Source: Alkaliphilus peptidifermentans DSM 18978
GTDB taxonomy: Bacteria; Bacillota; Clostridia; Peptostreptococcales; Natronincolaceae
Reading direction: 5' to 3'
Assembly: GCF_900101495.1 (NCBI RefSeq)
Contig: NZ_FMUS01000029.1
Coordinates: 1-64,000 of the forward strand
Length of the DNA stretch: 64,000 nt
The notes under the pieces are model-generated. The model had not been told where the DNA came from. It was given only the letters and a program-made list of their open reading frames with translations, and searched no databases. This document shows, in pieces, positions 51,460 to 60,666 of the stretch. The first letter of the stretch is position 1. Each line of letters begins with the position of its first letter. Made by a program: the position numbers and the translations under genes.

Positions 51460-52554
51460 ATGATACTCGAACTTATTAATGCATTTGGTTTTATATTTTT
51501 GGCAGAAATGGGAGATAAGACTCAAATCTTGGCGATGGCCTTTGCATCAAAATATTCCTATCGTAAGGTATTGCTAGGGGTTTTTTTAGGTTCTCTATTA
51601 AATCATGGACTGGCAATTGTCCTTGGGACTTATTTAACCCATTTAATTCCCTTTGAAACTATTCGATTTATTTCTGCAATGGCTTTTACTGTTTTTGGGA
51701 TATGGTCACTAAAGTTAGACAATGAAGAAGATGATTTAGATAAGAGTAGATCCAAATATGGACCAGTAATGACAGTTGCTACAGCTTTTTTTATTGGGGA
51801 GTTGGGGGACAAAACCCAGTTAACAGCAATTACATTAGCTACAAGAGCCAGCTATCCACTAGTTGTACTAATAGGAACAGTTATGGGAATGATAGTAACA
51901 AGTGCTATGGGGGTTTGGGTTGGAAGCAAGCTGGGAAAAAGAATTCCAGAAGCGACAGTTAAGGTAATATCTTCATGTGTATTTATTGTTTTTGGTTTAA
52001 TGGGCTTAAAGGAGTTTACACCTCATTATTTGATGCAAAATAATATAATAGCAGCTTTTTTAGTAACTCTTGCTGTCATCATATTATTTATGCTATCTAA
52101 GATAATTAACTCAAGCAACCTACAAAATACATCAATAAAAAGAGCAGCTGATAAATTATATTTAAATACACATAAAATTCAAAGCTCACTAGTAGGTATT
52201 TGCCTATGTGATAAGGGAAATATATCATGTATAGATAATTCATGTACTATTGGGAGGCTGAATGAGCTATTAAAGGAAGCTCAAGAAAAGGAAGAATTTA
52301 TTATTGATGAAGAATGGAATATACCTCTTTGCAATAAAAAAGCTATTAATTATAACAGTCTTAAAGAAAGTCTTTTAATAACGATAGATACATGTATTGA
52401 ATGTCCTTCACATAGTGATAATTGTGTAGGTAATCAAACTAGAAAAACACTAGAGACCTTGTACTTTGGAAAATCCATCGATTACAAAGGTGATAGACAA
52501 GTATATATAAATGATATCAAAAAGCTAGACCCTAATTTTTTTAAAACTCATTAA
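51460..52554 (+). CDS. UPF0016/GDT1 (TMEM165-like) cation exporter with Cys-rich C-terminal extension
   Basis: 364 residues. Residues 1-185 are a two-repeat GDT1 membrane domain with the paired E-x-G-D-K-T motifs FLAEMGDKTQILAMAFA and FIGELGDKTQLTAITLA. Bacterial relatives export Mn2+ or Ca2+. One more helix (about 197-215) leads to an extra 150-residue soluble region with clustered cysteines (GICLCDKG, SCIDNSC, CIECPSHSDNC) not found in the ordinary family length of about 190-220. The Mn riboswitch upstream supports Mn export. The tail could be a metal-binding sensor, which is inference. Confidence 0.9.
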   Translation: MILELINAFGFIFLAEMGDKTQILAMAFASKYSYRKVLLGVFLGSLLNHGLAIVLGTYLTHLIPFETIRFISAMAFTVFGIWSLKLDNEEDDLDKSRSKYGPVMTVATAFFIGELGDKTQLTAITLATRASYPLVVLIGTVMGMIVTSAMGVWVGSKLGKRIPEATVKVISSCVFIVFGLMGLKEFTPHYLMQNNIIAAFLVTLAVIILFMLSKIINSSNLQNTSIKRAADKLYLNTHKIQSSLVGICLCDKGNISCIDNSCTIGRLNELLKEAQEKEEFIIDEEWNIPLCNKKAINYNSLKESLLITIDTCIECPSHSDNCVGNQTRKTLETLYFGKSIDYKGDRQVYINDIKKLDPNFFKTH

Positions 52555-52614
52555 TTACTTTTAATAATTACGTTAAATTATGGTAGAATAAAAGATGAAA
52601 TGGGGGAAATGATT

Positions 52615-53097
52615 TTGTTAAGAGAAGCTAATGAAAAAGACTTAAAATTTCTATGCCAAATTGAAATACTTGCAACAGACATTTACTACTCTGCAGGCTT
52701 TTCTAAGGAAGAGGCCCTTCCAAGAACAAAAGAAAATCTGTTGGAGCTTCTGGGAGAAGCAACAGTAATAGTATATGAAGAGAATAATATAATATTGGGC
52801 TATGCCGCATGGAAAAAACATGAAGAGCATTGCCATCTAGAAGAAATTTCTGTAGATCCAAGATATCAAAAACGTGGTATAGGCTCATCTCTAATTAAAA
52901 ACAATCCATTTAGAAATGAATGTAAAAAAACAACTTTGATTTGCTATAAGAATGCTCCTTGGGCCTATGGACTTTATTTGAAGCTTGGGTTTATGCCACT
53001 CCAGCAAATTCCTCAAGAACTGATTAGAATATGGCAGGAAGAGGCTGACAGGGGCCTAGACATGTCTAAGCGTATCTGTATGGCTATGTATTATTAA
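52615..53097 (+). CDS. GNAT-family N-acetyltransferase
   Basis: About 160 residues with GNAT motif A LEEISVDPRYQKRGIGSSLI (acetyl-CoA loop R-x-x-G-I-G) and a following C-terminal strand region NAPWAYGLYLKLGFMPL. The TTG at 52615 is 7 nt from GGGGGA; the ATG at 52600 would need a poor site, so I prefer TTG, though an ATG start 5 codons up is possible. Substrate unknown. Lies just ahead of mnmA. Confidence 0.88.
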   Translation: MLREANEKDLKFLCQIEILATDIYYSAGFSKEEALPRTKENLLELLGEATVIVYEENNIILGYAAWKKHEEHCHLEEISVDPRYQKRGIGSSLIKNNPFRNECKKTTLICYKNAPWAYGLYLKLGFMPLQQIPQELIRIWQEEADRGLDMSKRICMAMYY

Positions 53098-53116
53098 ATT
53101 AGGTATCCTTAAGTAA

Positions 53117-54238
<1,122 letters not shown>

Positions 54239-54337
54239 AGCATTATAAAATACAAGAACACGGTTAAACCTATAGTAAGCTTAATAAGTGATTTAATAAG
54301 TATTAAAATATAATATAAAAAAGAGAGGATTGATCAG

Positions 54338-54862
54338 ATGTCTAATCAAAATCCAATTGTGACAATAACAATGGAGAATGGAAATCAAATGAAAGCTGAG
54401 TTATACCCAGAAGTTGCACCGAACACTGTGAATAATTTTATATCATTAATTAAAAAGGGATTTTATAATGGATTGATTTTTCATAGGGTTATACCTGGTT
54501 TTATGATTCAAGGTGGAGATCCACAAGGTATGGGAGTAGGTGGACCAGGATATGGTATAAAGGGTGAATTTGATGGAAATGGCTTTGATAACAATTTAAA
54601 GCATACAAAGGGAGTTCTTTCTATGGCTAGAGCGCAAAATCCTAATTCAGCTGGATCCCAATTCTTTATTATGGTGGCAAACTCACCTCATCTTGATGGC
54701 GATTACGCTGGATTTGGAAAGATAATTGAAGGAATTGAAGAAGCCGACCGTATTGTAGCGGTTGAAAGAGATTTTAGAGACAAACCAGTTGAAGATCAAA
54801 AAATACAAGAAATGTCAGTTGAAACCTTTGGTATAGAATACCCAGAGCCAGAAAAAATGTAA
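54338..54862 (+). CDS. Peptidyl-prolyl cis-trans isomerase, cyclophilin type
   Basis: A 174-residue cytoplasmic cyclophilin (no signal peptide). Core motifs: FHRVIPGFMIQGGDP with the catalytic Arg, GVLSMARAQNPNSAGSQFFIM, and HLDGDYAGFGKI. It speeds proline isomerisation during folding. Single gene with AGAGAGG upstream. Confidence 0.97.
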   Translation: MSNQNPIVTITMENGNQMKAELYPEVAPNTVNNFISLIKKGFYNGLIFHRVIPGFMIQGGDPQGMGVGGPGYGIKGEFDGNGFDNNLKHTKGVLSMARAQNPNSAGSQFFIMVANSPHLDGDYAGFGKIIEGIEEADRIVAVERDFRDKPVEDQKIQEMSVETFGIEYPEPEKM

Positions 54863-54903
54863 AGGCTGATTTTAAACACAGTTAAAAAAAGGGGAGAATT
54901 TTT

Positions 54904-56118
54904 ATGGAAAAGGTTGTAGAACGCTTTTTAAAGTATGTTAAGCTTGATACAAAAGCAAACCCCCAGTCAGAAACATGTCCAAGTACCAATAACCAATACA
55001 CATTTGGAGAGGGTCTCGTGGAGGAGTTAAAGGATATAGGATTAATTGATGCAGCAATAGACGAGAATGGTTATGTCATGGCAACACTACCAGCTAACAC
55101 TGAAGAGCATAAACCAATTATTGGATTTATTGCCCATATGGACACCAGTCCAGATATGTCTGGTGAAAATGTTAAGCCACAGCTAATAGAGAATTATAAC
55201 GGTGGAGATATACTATTAAATAAGGATCAAAATATTACATTATCTCCTTCAGATTTTCCCGATTTGTCCAACTATATAGGAGAAACTATTATTACTACAG
55301 ATGGTACCACCTTATTAGGAGCAGATAATAAAGCTGGAATTGCAGAAATCATAACTGCTATTGAATTCCTAATACAAAACCCAGAGCTAAAACACGGTAC
55401 TATAAAAATTGCTTTTACCCCCGATGAAGAAATTGGAAGAGGGGCAGATTTTTTCGATGTTAAAAAATTTGGAGCTCAGTATGGTTATACAGTCGATGGA
55501 GGCCCTATTGGTGAGCTTGAGTATGAAACCTTTAATGCTGCAGGCTGCAAAATTAAAGTTCAAGGAAGAAATGTACATCCAGGATCAGCTAAAAATAAAA
55601 TGATAAACTCAATGCTGATAGCGATGGAGTTAAACGCTAGCCTTCCAGCCAATGAAAGGCCAGAATACACAGAAAACTATGAGGGTTTTTTCCATTTAGT
55701 AAGCATTAATGGTGATGTTGAAGAAACTTCCCTGGAATATATTATTAGGGACCACAGCAGAGAGCTTTTTGAAAAGAAAAAGAAAATTATTGAGGAAGCA
55801 GTAGCTTTTCTAAATCTGAAATATGGGGAAGGAACTATAGTATTACAACTAAAGGATCAATACTATAATATGAAGGAAAAAATTGTACCCTTTATGGAAA
55901 TTGTAGATAAAGCTGGATTAGCAATGGAGGCGGTAGGAGTTACACCTCTTATTACACCAGTAAGGGGTGGTACAGATGGGGCTCGCTTATCCTATATGGG
56001 TTTGCCTTGTCCTAATATTTTCACCGGTGGTCATAACTTTCACGGAAAGTATGAATACATACCTGTTAACTCTATGAAAAAGGCAGTTGAGGTTATAGTA
56101 AAAATTGCAACAGAATAA
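54904..56118 (+). CDS. pepT: Peptidase T (tripeptide aminopeptidase)
   Basis: A 404-residue M20 zinc peptidase that removes the N-terminal residue from tripeptides. Metal ligands lie in IGFIAHMDTSPDM (His), LGADNKAGIAEI (bridging Asp), FTPDEEIGRGAD (Glu-Glu), YTVDGGPIGELEYETFNAA and GGHNFHGKYEYIP (His). The family's start FLKYVKLDTKANPQSETCPS is present. Terminator follows. Confidence 0.97.
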   Translation: MEKVVERFLKYVKLDTKANPQSETCPSTNNQYTFGEGLVEELKDIGLIDAAIDENGYVMATLPANTEEHKPIIGFIAHMDTSPDMSGENVKPQLIENYNGGDILLNKDQNITLSPSDFPDLSNYIGETIITTDGTTLLGADNKAGIAEIITAIEFLIQNPELKHGTIKIAFTPDEEIGRGADFFDVKKFGAQYGYTVDGGPIGELEYETFNAAGCKIKVQGRNVHPGSAKNKMINSMLIAMELNASLPANERPEYTENYEGFFHLVSINGDVEETSLEYIIRDHSRELFEKKKKIIEEAVAFLNLKYGEGTIVLQLKDQYYNMKEKIVPFMEIVDKAGLAMEAVGVTPLITPVRGGTDGARLSYMGLPCPNIFTGGHNFHGKYEYIPVNSMKKAVEVIVKIATE

Positions 56119-56133
56119 TTAGATAATAAACAA

Positions 56134-56163
56134 GGTCAGGATTTTTATCCTGGCTTTTTTTTG
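56134..56163 (+). terminator. Terminator of pepT
   Basis: The arms GGTCAGGA and TCCTGGC are followed by eight T residues. Confidence 0.85.
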
Positions 56164-56263
56164 TTATTTTATTGCTGTTATAGTCAGTAACCATTTAATA
56201 GAAAAAGAATAATATATTATTACCCTTGCTACACACTTAAGTAAGATGAAGGAGGAAAAAAAT

Positions 56264-56494
56264 ATGTATCATATGGATCCCTATTATCATCAGCATATGA
56301 TGGCTGTTTACCATGGCATTTATCCCATACCCTTTATGCCAGTCTGTGTAAAAATGGCCCATGCATATGTGCCTTATCAGCAATACCCTATTGCATACCC
56401 AACAACAGCAGAAGCCTTGGAAAAAGGAACATATTTTCCAGAGTTGTATCAACCCTATGTACCAAAGGCTAAAAAGATGGGAGGGGAAGAATAA
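56264..56494 (+). CDS. cotJA: Spore coat protein CotJA
   Basis: 76 residues from the ATG at 56264 after AAGGAGG. Rich in Tyr, Pro and His, as in other CotJA proteins, with a segment LARAY-like here read as VKMAHAYVPYQQYP followed by EALEKGTYFPELYQPY. First gene of the cotJABC operon, expressed in the mother cell in Bacillus; CotJA and CotJC are coat components. Stop overlaps the next start (TAATG). Confidence 0.92.
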   Translation: MYHMDPYYHQHMMAVYHGIYPIPFMPVCVKMAHAYVPYQQYPIAYPTTAEALEKGTYFPELYQPYVPKAKKMGGEE

Positions 56495-56748
56495 TGCATG
56501 AAAGAGCTGCATTGTTACATCAGATTCAGCAAGCAGAATTTGCTGCCCTAGAGCTACAACTTTATCTTGATACCCACATGTATGACCAAAAAGCACTAAT
56601 GGAATTTAATCACTATTCTAAGGTGCTATCAACTTTAAAGCAGGAATTTGAAATGAAATATGGGCCCTTACTAAGCTTCGGCTTTTCCCCCAGCCAGTAT
56701 CCATGGCGATGGCTTGAGAGTCCATGGCCTTGGGAAGAACAGTATTAA
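56494..56748 (+). CDS. cotJB: Spore coat protein CotJB
   Basis: 84 residues. Family features are the helical AALLHQIQQAEFAALELQLYLDTH stretch and the C-terminal YPWRWLESPWPWE, the hallmark Trp/Pro-rich end of CotJB. Overlaps cotJA by one base and is followed 19 nt later by cotJC. Confidence 0.95.
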   Translation: MHERAALLHQIQQAEFAALELQLYLDTHMYDQKALMEFNHYSKVLSTLKQEFEMKYGPLLSFGFSPSQYPWRWLESPWPWEEQY

Positions 56749-56767
56749 TCTATAAGGAGGAAATAGA

Positions 56768-57340
56768 ATGTGGATTTATGAAAAAAAGCTACAATATCCC
56801 GTTAGAATTGATAAATGTGATCTGCGGATGGCAAGATATTTATTCACTCAATATGGAGGCCCAGACGGAGAATTGTCAGCAGCCATTAGATACTTAAATC
56901 AACGATATACGATTCCTACCAATGAAGCAAAGGCATTATTAACTGATATTGGTACAGAAGAACTAGCCCATGTAGAAATGATTGCAACAATGATATACCA
57001 ATTAACTAAAGACGCCACAGTAGAGCAGCTGGAGGCAGCAAATATGGGTTCATTCTACGCTATTAGAGACGGCGCCTTATTCCCAGCAGATGCAAATGGA
57101 GTACCATGGACGGCAGCATATATTCAAGCCCATGCTGACCCAATTACGGACCTACATGAAGATATGGCTGCAGAGCAGAAGGCTAGAGCAGTTTATGAGC
57201 ACTTATTAAATTTAACAGATGACCCTGGTATGAAGGATGCATTAAGTTTTCTAAGGGAGAGGGAGGTTGTTCATTTCCAAAGATTCGGAGAGGCATTAAG
57301 GATTGTACAGGAATATCAGCAGCAGAAGAAGATCTATTAG
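56768..57340 (+). CDS. cotJC: Spore coat protein CotJC, manganese-catalase family
   Basis: 190 residues, opening MWIYEKKLQYPVRI typical of CotJC. The four-helix bundle has di-manganese ligands at conserved positions: GGPDGELSAAIRYL (Glu), GTEELAHVEMI (Glu and His), DMAAEQKARAVYEHL (Glu) and EREVVHFQRFGEAL (Glu and His). CotJC proteins sit in the coat and may remove peroxide. Last gene of the operon; the ribosome site is AAGGAGG. Confidence 0.95.
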   Translation: MWIYEKKLQYPVRIDKCDLRMARYLFTQYGGPDGELSAAIRYLNQRYTIPTNEAKALLTDIGTEELAHVEMIATMIYQLTKDATVEQLEAANMGSFYAIRDGALFPADANGVPWTAAYIQAHADPITDLHEDMAAEQKARAVYEHLLNLTDDPGMKDALSFLREREVVHFQRFGEALRIVQEYQQQKKIY

Positions 57341-57380
57341 CCCATGTAGAAGTGATATAGATTAATAAAGGATGAGAATT

Positions 57381-57409
57381 GCCTGTGGATCAACTGCAGG
57401 CTTTTTTTG
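57381..57409 (+). terminator. Terminator of cotJABC
   Basis: The short stem GCCTG/CAGGC (57381-57385, 57397-57401) is followed by seven T residues. Confidence 0.75.
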
Positions 57410-57686
57410 TTGAGTTAGTTAAATCTAAATATCTATCGAGGGAACTGGAGTTATGGAAATTAATGCTATTAATGCTTAATTAGAAGTAGTTTAAAATTGC
57501 AGCATTGTCGAAAATGCACGAACGATAGTTGCAGGATATTATTAATACTTACAGAAAATCGTTAAATAATATGTAAAGATTATTTTATCAAATATAAGTC
57601 ATATATACGACACTGCGTCATATATAACACCTTTGTGTACATATATAAGACAGTCGTAAATACAATAATTCCAGGAGGTATATAGG
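57410..57686. other. Intergenic region with three 14-15-bp direct repeats
   Basis: No gene is seen. Three related units of the form GT(C/A)CATATATAxxAC start at 57598, 57617 and 57637, spaced 19-20 bp, ending 35 nt before the next gene. They may be regulator sites or part of a promoter. This is the border between core chromosome and the cassette-like region. Confidence 0.5.
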
Positions 57687-58211
57687 GTGAAAAAAATTAT
57701 AATGATCCTATTAGTAATGCTTGTAGCATTTGGAGTCTCTGCATGTAATGATACCACTATACAAAAAGAAATTGATAGTATAACAAATGGCAATGAGATT
57801 TCTATTGATACAGAAGAAACAACTGATGGCACAAACTATGATAAAGTAAGTGCATATATGGAAGAAGAATGTAGAAAAGCTTTTTCTCCATACTATGAGT
57901 TGTTAGATTTTCAAATATCAAATTATCAGGAAGAAGTTGTGAATGGAAATGTTCAAGCTATTTTTTTATATAAGCTGACAGTTAAAAATTATGATAAAGA
58001 CCCGGATACAGTCGGATATATTAAAGAGGCGAAGGAACGTGGAAATAAAAACTATCAACAAATGTATGATGAATATTTACAACCAAGAGAAATGAATTTT
58101 GATTTAAAGACTATTATTGGGGATAATGATTTAATTACTTTATATTCTAATATTTCTCCCAAAGGAATTGAGTGGGAAGAAACAAAAATGACTGATTTTA
58201 TTATAAAATAG
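57687..58211 (+). CDS. Small uncharacterised lipoprotein
   Basis: 174 residues, GTG start after AGGAGG. Signal peptide with lipobox FGVSAC (Cys20). The mature part begins with an acidic linker (residues 21-50), then a mixed alpha/beta domain with YYELLDFQISNYQEEVVNGN and AIFLYKLTVKNYDKDPDTVGY. No family recognised. First gene of the cassette-like stretch and followed by the first GC-rich attC-like repeat, so it may itself be cargo. Confidence 0.75.
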   Translation: MKKIIMILLVMLVAFGVSACNDTTIQKEIDSITNGNEISIDTEETTDGTNYDKVSAYMEEECRKAFSPYYELLDFQISNYQEEVVNGNVQAIFLYKLTVKNYDKDPDTVGYIKEAKERGNKNYQQMYDEYLQPREMNFDLKTIIGDNDLITLYSNISPKGIEWEETKMTDFIIK

Positions 58212-58267
58212 AGGTAAGTATCAATAGTAGTTGTGACACATTGTCTTATTTCGCGACTAGCGGTTTC

Positions 58268-58416
58268 GTTCAACACTGTATTTACGTCATGTGCTGGAAG
58301 CACGTTTTTAGGGAAAGGTCAGCGCACCACATCCCTTCGCCGGGAGCAGAGCTCCGCCAAGACGGTCTATCTTTATGGTCCGGCTCAGGCACGTCGCCAA
58401 CACGCAGACGTTATAA
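58268..58416 (+). repeat. attC-like site 1 (GC-rich 149-bp repeat)
   Basis: It begins with GTTCAAC (58268-58274), which fits the RYYYAAC core, and ends with GTTATAA (58410-58416), close to GTTRRRY. Left arm TGTATTTACG and right arm CGCCAACACGCA can pair imperfectly, and a central GGAGC-AGA-GCTCC hairpin lies between. It is homologous along its whole length to the site at 59546-59693. In 58321-58380, 36 of 60 bases are G or C, against AT-rich neighbours. Confidence 0.65.
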
Positions 58417-58448
58417 GCAATAATACAATCGAGTAAGATGTTGTAATT

Positions 58449-58928
58449 ATGAAGAGAAAGAAGTTGATATACTTGAACTTGAGAAGAGCAAAACCAAATG
58501 AATCAGATGTTTTAAATTTCATAGCATTTGAGTCTGAATCGATTTGGGGTGAAGATGAAAGCTATATGGACTTATTCAGTCAAGAGTATAAAGTGACAAA
58601 AAATATGATTGAAAATGATTATGTATATGTCATGGAAGATGATAAAGGTATAATTGGTTTTTTTGCTATTTTAAAAAAGGATAATGAAACATCAGAATTA
58701 GAATTATTTTATATTAAAAAATCATTCATAGGTAAAGGATATGGAACTTTATTATGGACAAATATGATTAGTATATGCAAAGAAAAAGGAATAAGAAAAA
58801 TTGGACTTGTCGGTAGTAGTGACGTAGCAAATTTTTATAAAAAATTAGGTGCCAAAGAAATAGGAGAAATGAAATCTTTATTAAAAGTCGGAAGAATAGT
58901 CTCAAAGTTTGAATATAAAATAGTATAG
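58449..58928 (+). CDS. GNAT-family N-acetyltransferase (cassette cargo)
   Basis: 159 residues. Motif A is LELFYIKKSFIGKGYGTLLW (acetyl-CoA loop G-x-G-Y-G), followed by SDVANFYKKLGAKEIGEM at the C-terminal acceptor side. Starts 33 nt after the end of attC-like site 1 and has only a weak purine-rich ribosome site. GNATs are among the commonest integron cargo, and some acetylate antibiotics or toxins; no substrate can be assigned. Confidence 0.9.
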   Translation: MKRKKLIYLNLRRAKPNESDVLNFIAFESESIWGEDESYMDLFSQEYKVTKNMIENDYVYVMEDDKGIIGFFAILKKDNETSELELFYIKKSFIGKGYGTLLWTNMISICKEKGIRKIGLVGSSDVANFYKKLGAKEIGEMKSLLKVGRIVSKFEYKIV

Positions 58929-58953
58929 AAGCAATATCATATTGTATTATAGC

Positions 58954-58983
58954 GTATAACACATAGATTCCCAACATGCCCTT
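58954..58983 (+). repeat. Truncated attC-like left end
   Basis: GCGTATAAC (58952-58960) just after the GNAT stop matches the left core of the site at 60532 (CGGCGTATAAC), but no matching GTTATAC-type right end follows before the next gene. Reads as a partial or eroded site. Confidence 0.4.
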
Positions 58984-59079
58984 TGTAGAGTATGTAATAA
59001 TCTAGTGATAATAGAAGGACAAAATGAAAAGAAAAGAGTGAAAGTATAATTATTTGAGTAAAAGAGAGGAGAAGTAAAA

Positions 59080-59526
59080 ATGAATAGATTAAATATAATA
59101 ACACTAGGGACAAAGGATATCGTTAAGTCACATGAGTTTTTTAAAAAGTTAGGATTTGATACTTCTGTTAGAGGAAAAGACTCAAATCCTGATATTATTT
59201 TCTTCAGAAATGAGGGGTCTAGAATTGCCCTATATCCAATAGAAGAATTAGTTAAAGATATAGATAAAGATAATCCACCTAAAATTGGTTGTGACTTTCC
59301 AGGCATAACGTTAGCTTATAATGCGAAGTCAAATGAAGAAGTTGATGAAATTTTAAATAAAGCTGAGTCAGCAGGTGCCATAATTGCAAAAGAACCACAA
59401 AAAACTGATTGGGGTGGTTACGGCGGTTATTTTACAGATCTTGATGGCTATTATTGGGAAATAGCTTATGGAGAGTTTTGGGAATTTGATGAATCAAATA
59501 TGTTAGTAATCGAGGATGAAAAATAA
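59080..59526 (+). CDS. VOC-superfamily (glyoxalase/bleomycin-resistance) protein
   Basis: 148 residues, ATG after AGAGGAG. Two beta-alpha-beta-beta-beta units: the first starts LNIITLGTKDIVKSHEFFKKLGFD, the second GITLAYNAKSNEEVDEILNKAESAG, ending in DWGGYGGYFTDLDGYYWEIAYG, the standard VOC C-terminal motif with metal-ligand Glu. The family includes glyoxalases, dioxygenases and antibiotic-binding proteins; function open. Followed by attC-like site 2. Confidence 0.93.
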   Translation: MNRLNIITLGTKDIVKSHEFFKKLGFDTSVRGKDSNPDIIFFRNEGSRIALYPIEELVKDIDKDNPPKIGCDFPGITLAYNAKSNEEVDEILNKAESAGAIIAKEPQKTDWGGYGGYFTDLDGYYWEIAYGEFWEFDESNMLVIEDEK

Positions 59527-59545
59527 TAGTGCTACCGAGACCATT

Positions 59546-59693
59546 ACATAACAATGCATTTGCATAAAGGTACTGGAAGCACGTTTTGGGGGCAGGTTCA
59601 GCACCACACCTTCTCACCGGGAGCGAAGCTCCACCAAGGCGGTCTATCTTTCGGGTCCGGCTCAGGGACGTCGTAAACACAGAAGCGTTATAC
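59546..59693 (+). repeat. attC-like site 2 (GC-rich 148-bp repeat)
   Basis: Left core ACATAAC (59546-59552), followed by AATGCATTTGC; right end AAACACAGAAGC then GTTATAC (59687-59693). The core of the site, from GTACTGGAAGCACG through CGGTCTATCTTT to GGTCCGGCTCAGG, matches site 1 at most positions. The central hairpin GGAGC-GAA-GCTCC is kept with a changed loop. In 59581-59640, 37 of 60 bases are G or C. Confidence 0.65.
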
Positions 59694-59739
59694 GCCATCT
59701 ATTTTAAATGAAAGCTTTATAAGAGGGGGGAGATTAAAA

Positions 59740-60537
59740 ATGAGACCAGATGAATGCTGCACAGTGGAGAAATGTGATATTTTTGAATTTATGACTAAAC
59801 ATGTAGGAATGACAATTCTTCATCCAGGGGGATTCCATGCAACTAGGAGATTAATCGAAAAATGTCATATTGATAAAAATACATATGTGGTAGACATAGC
59901 GTGTGGTAAAGGGACAACTTCAATTTATCTCGCAGAGAATTATGGTTGTAAGGTAGTAGGCATTGATATTTCAGAAGAATTAATTCTGGATGCTAAAACT
60001 CTTGCTAAAAGAAAAGGGGTAGAACACTTAGTTAATTTTTATGTGGGAGATGCACTAGATTTGCCCTTTTCTGACAACACATTTGATGTGGCTATTTCAC
60101 AAGCCATGTTAGTATTAGTAAACGACAAGAAAAAAAGTATTGAGGAATCAGTACGTGTAGTCAAGTCAAATGGATACATTGGTTGGCTTGAATTAAGCTG
60201 GAAAAAAGAACCTGACAGTCAGTTTCTTAGAGATATATCTGATGTTATATGTGCATATTGCATGACAAATGTTGAAACTTTTTCTGGTTGGGAAGAGCTA
60301 TTTAAGGACTCTAGAGTGAAAGAATTACAAACAGAAAAATTTGACATGCAATTTTCTGCTATGGACAAAATGTTTAAAGAAGAAGGATTTGCTAACACAA
60401 TTAGAATTATGATGAAGTATCTATTCAATTCAGATATAAGAAAAAGAATGATACAGTTAGAAAAATTCTTTAAAGAGCATCAAGATGTTTGTGGATATGG
60501 TATTTTTACAGCAAAAAAAGATGTCGACGGCGTATAA
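59740..60537 (+). CDS. Class I SAM-dependent methyltransferase (cassette cargo)
   Basis: 265 residues after AGGGGGGAG. SAM-binding motif I is YVVDIACGKGTTSIYLAE, the acidic residue after strand 2 is VVGIDIS, and motif post-I/II is YVGDALDLPFSDNTFDVAISQAMLVLV. The N-terminal cap and the C-terminal EKFFKEHQDVCGYGIFTAKK are conserved in ubiquinone/arsenite-type methyltransferases of this general class, but the substrate is unknown. The stop codon lies within GTATAAC, the left core of the next attC-like site. Confidence 0.92.
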   Translation: MRPDECCTVEKCDIFEFMTKHVGMTILHPGGFHATRRLIEKCHIDKNTYVVDIACGKGTTSIYLAENYGCKVVGIDISEELILDAKTLAKRKGVEHLVNFYVGDALDLPFSDNTFDVAISQAMLVLVNDKKKSIEESVRVVKSNGYIGWLELSWKKEPDSQFLRDISDVICAYCMTNVETFSGWEELFKDSRVKELQTEKFDMQFSAMDKMFKEEGFANTIRIMMKYLFNSDIRKRMIQLEKFFKEHQDVCGYGIFTAKKDVDGV

Positions 60538-60624
60538 CATTTAGCGGTGTATCAGAAGTTGAGCAAAAAAAATTCCCGCTTAAATGAGAACTCAGAGCTA
60601 AATTTCTGATACACCTTGTTGAAC
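60532..60624 (+). repeat. attC-like site 3 (93-bp variant)
   Basis: Left core GTATAAC (60532-60538) overlaps the methyltransferase stop; right core GTTGAAC (60618-60624) fits GTTRRRY. Inside is a perfect 11-base inverted repeat GTGTATCAGAA (60547-60557) and TTCTGATACAC (60604-60614). Unrelated to sites 1 and 2 in its centre, as expected for attC sites, which share ends and fold but not sequence. A plain hairpin is the alternative. Confidence 0.5.
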
Positions 60625-60666
60625 GAAGCCGCCTGCTACAAACACAACTTAAGTTGGGAGGTACTT

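Noticed and set aside
56237-56596. 119-codon minus-strand frame over cotJA/cotJB
   Set aside because: Antisense shadow of two well-recognised coat genes; no ribosome site and low-complexity Phe/His content.
58233-58436. Open frames of 60-67 codons across the GC-rich repeat
   Set aside because: They are translations of attC-like site 1 in two overlapping frames with no ribosome site; the DNA repeat, not a protein, explains the openness.
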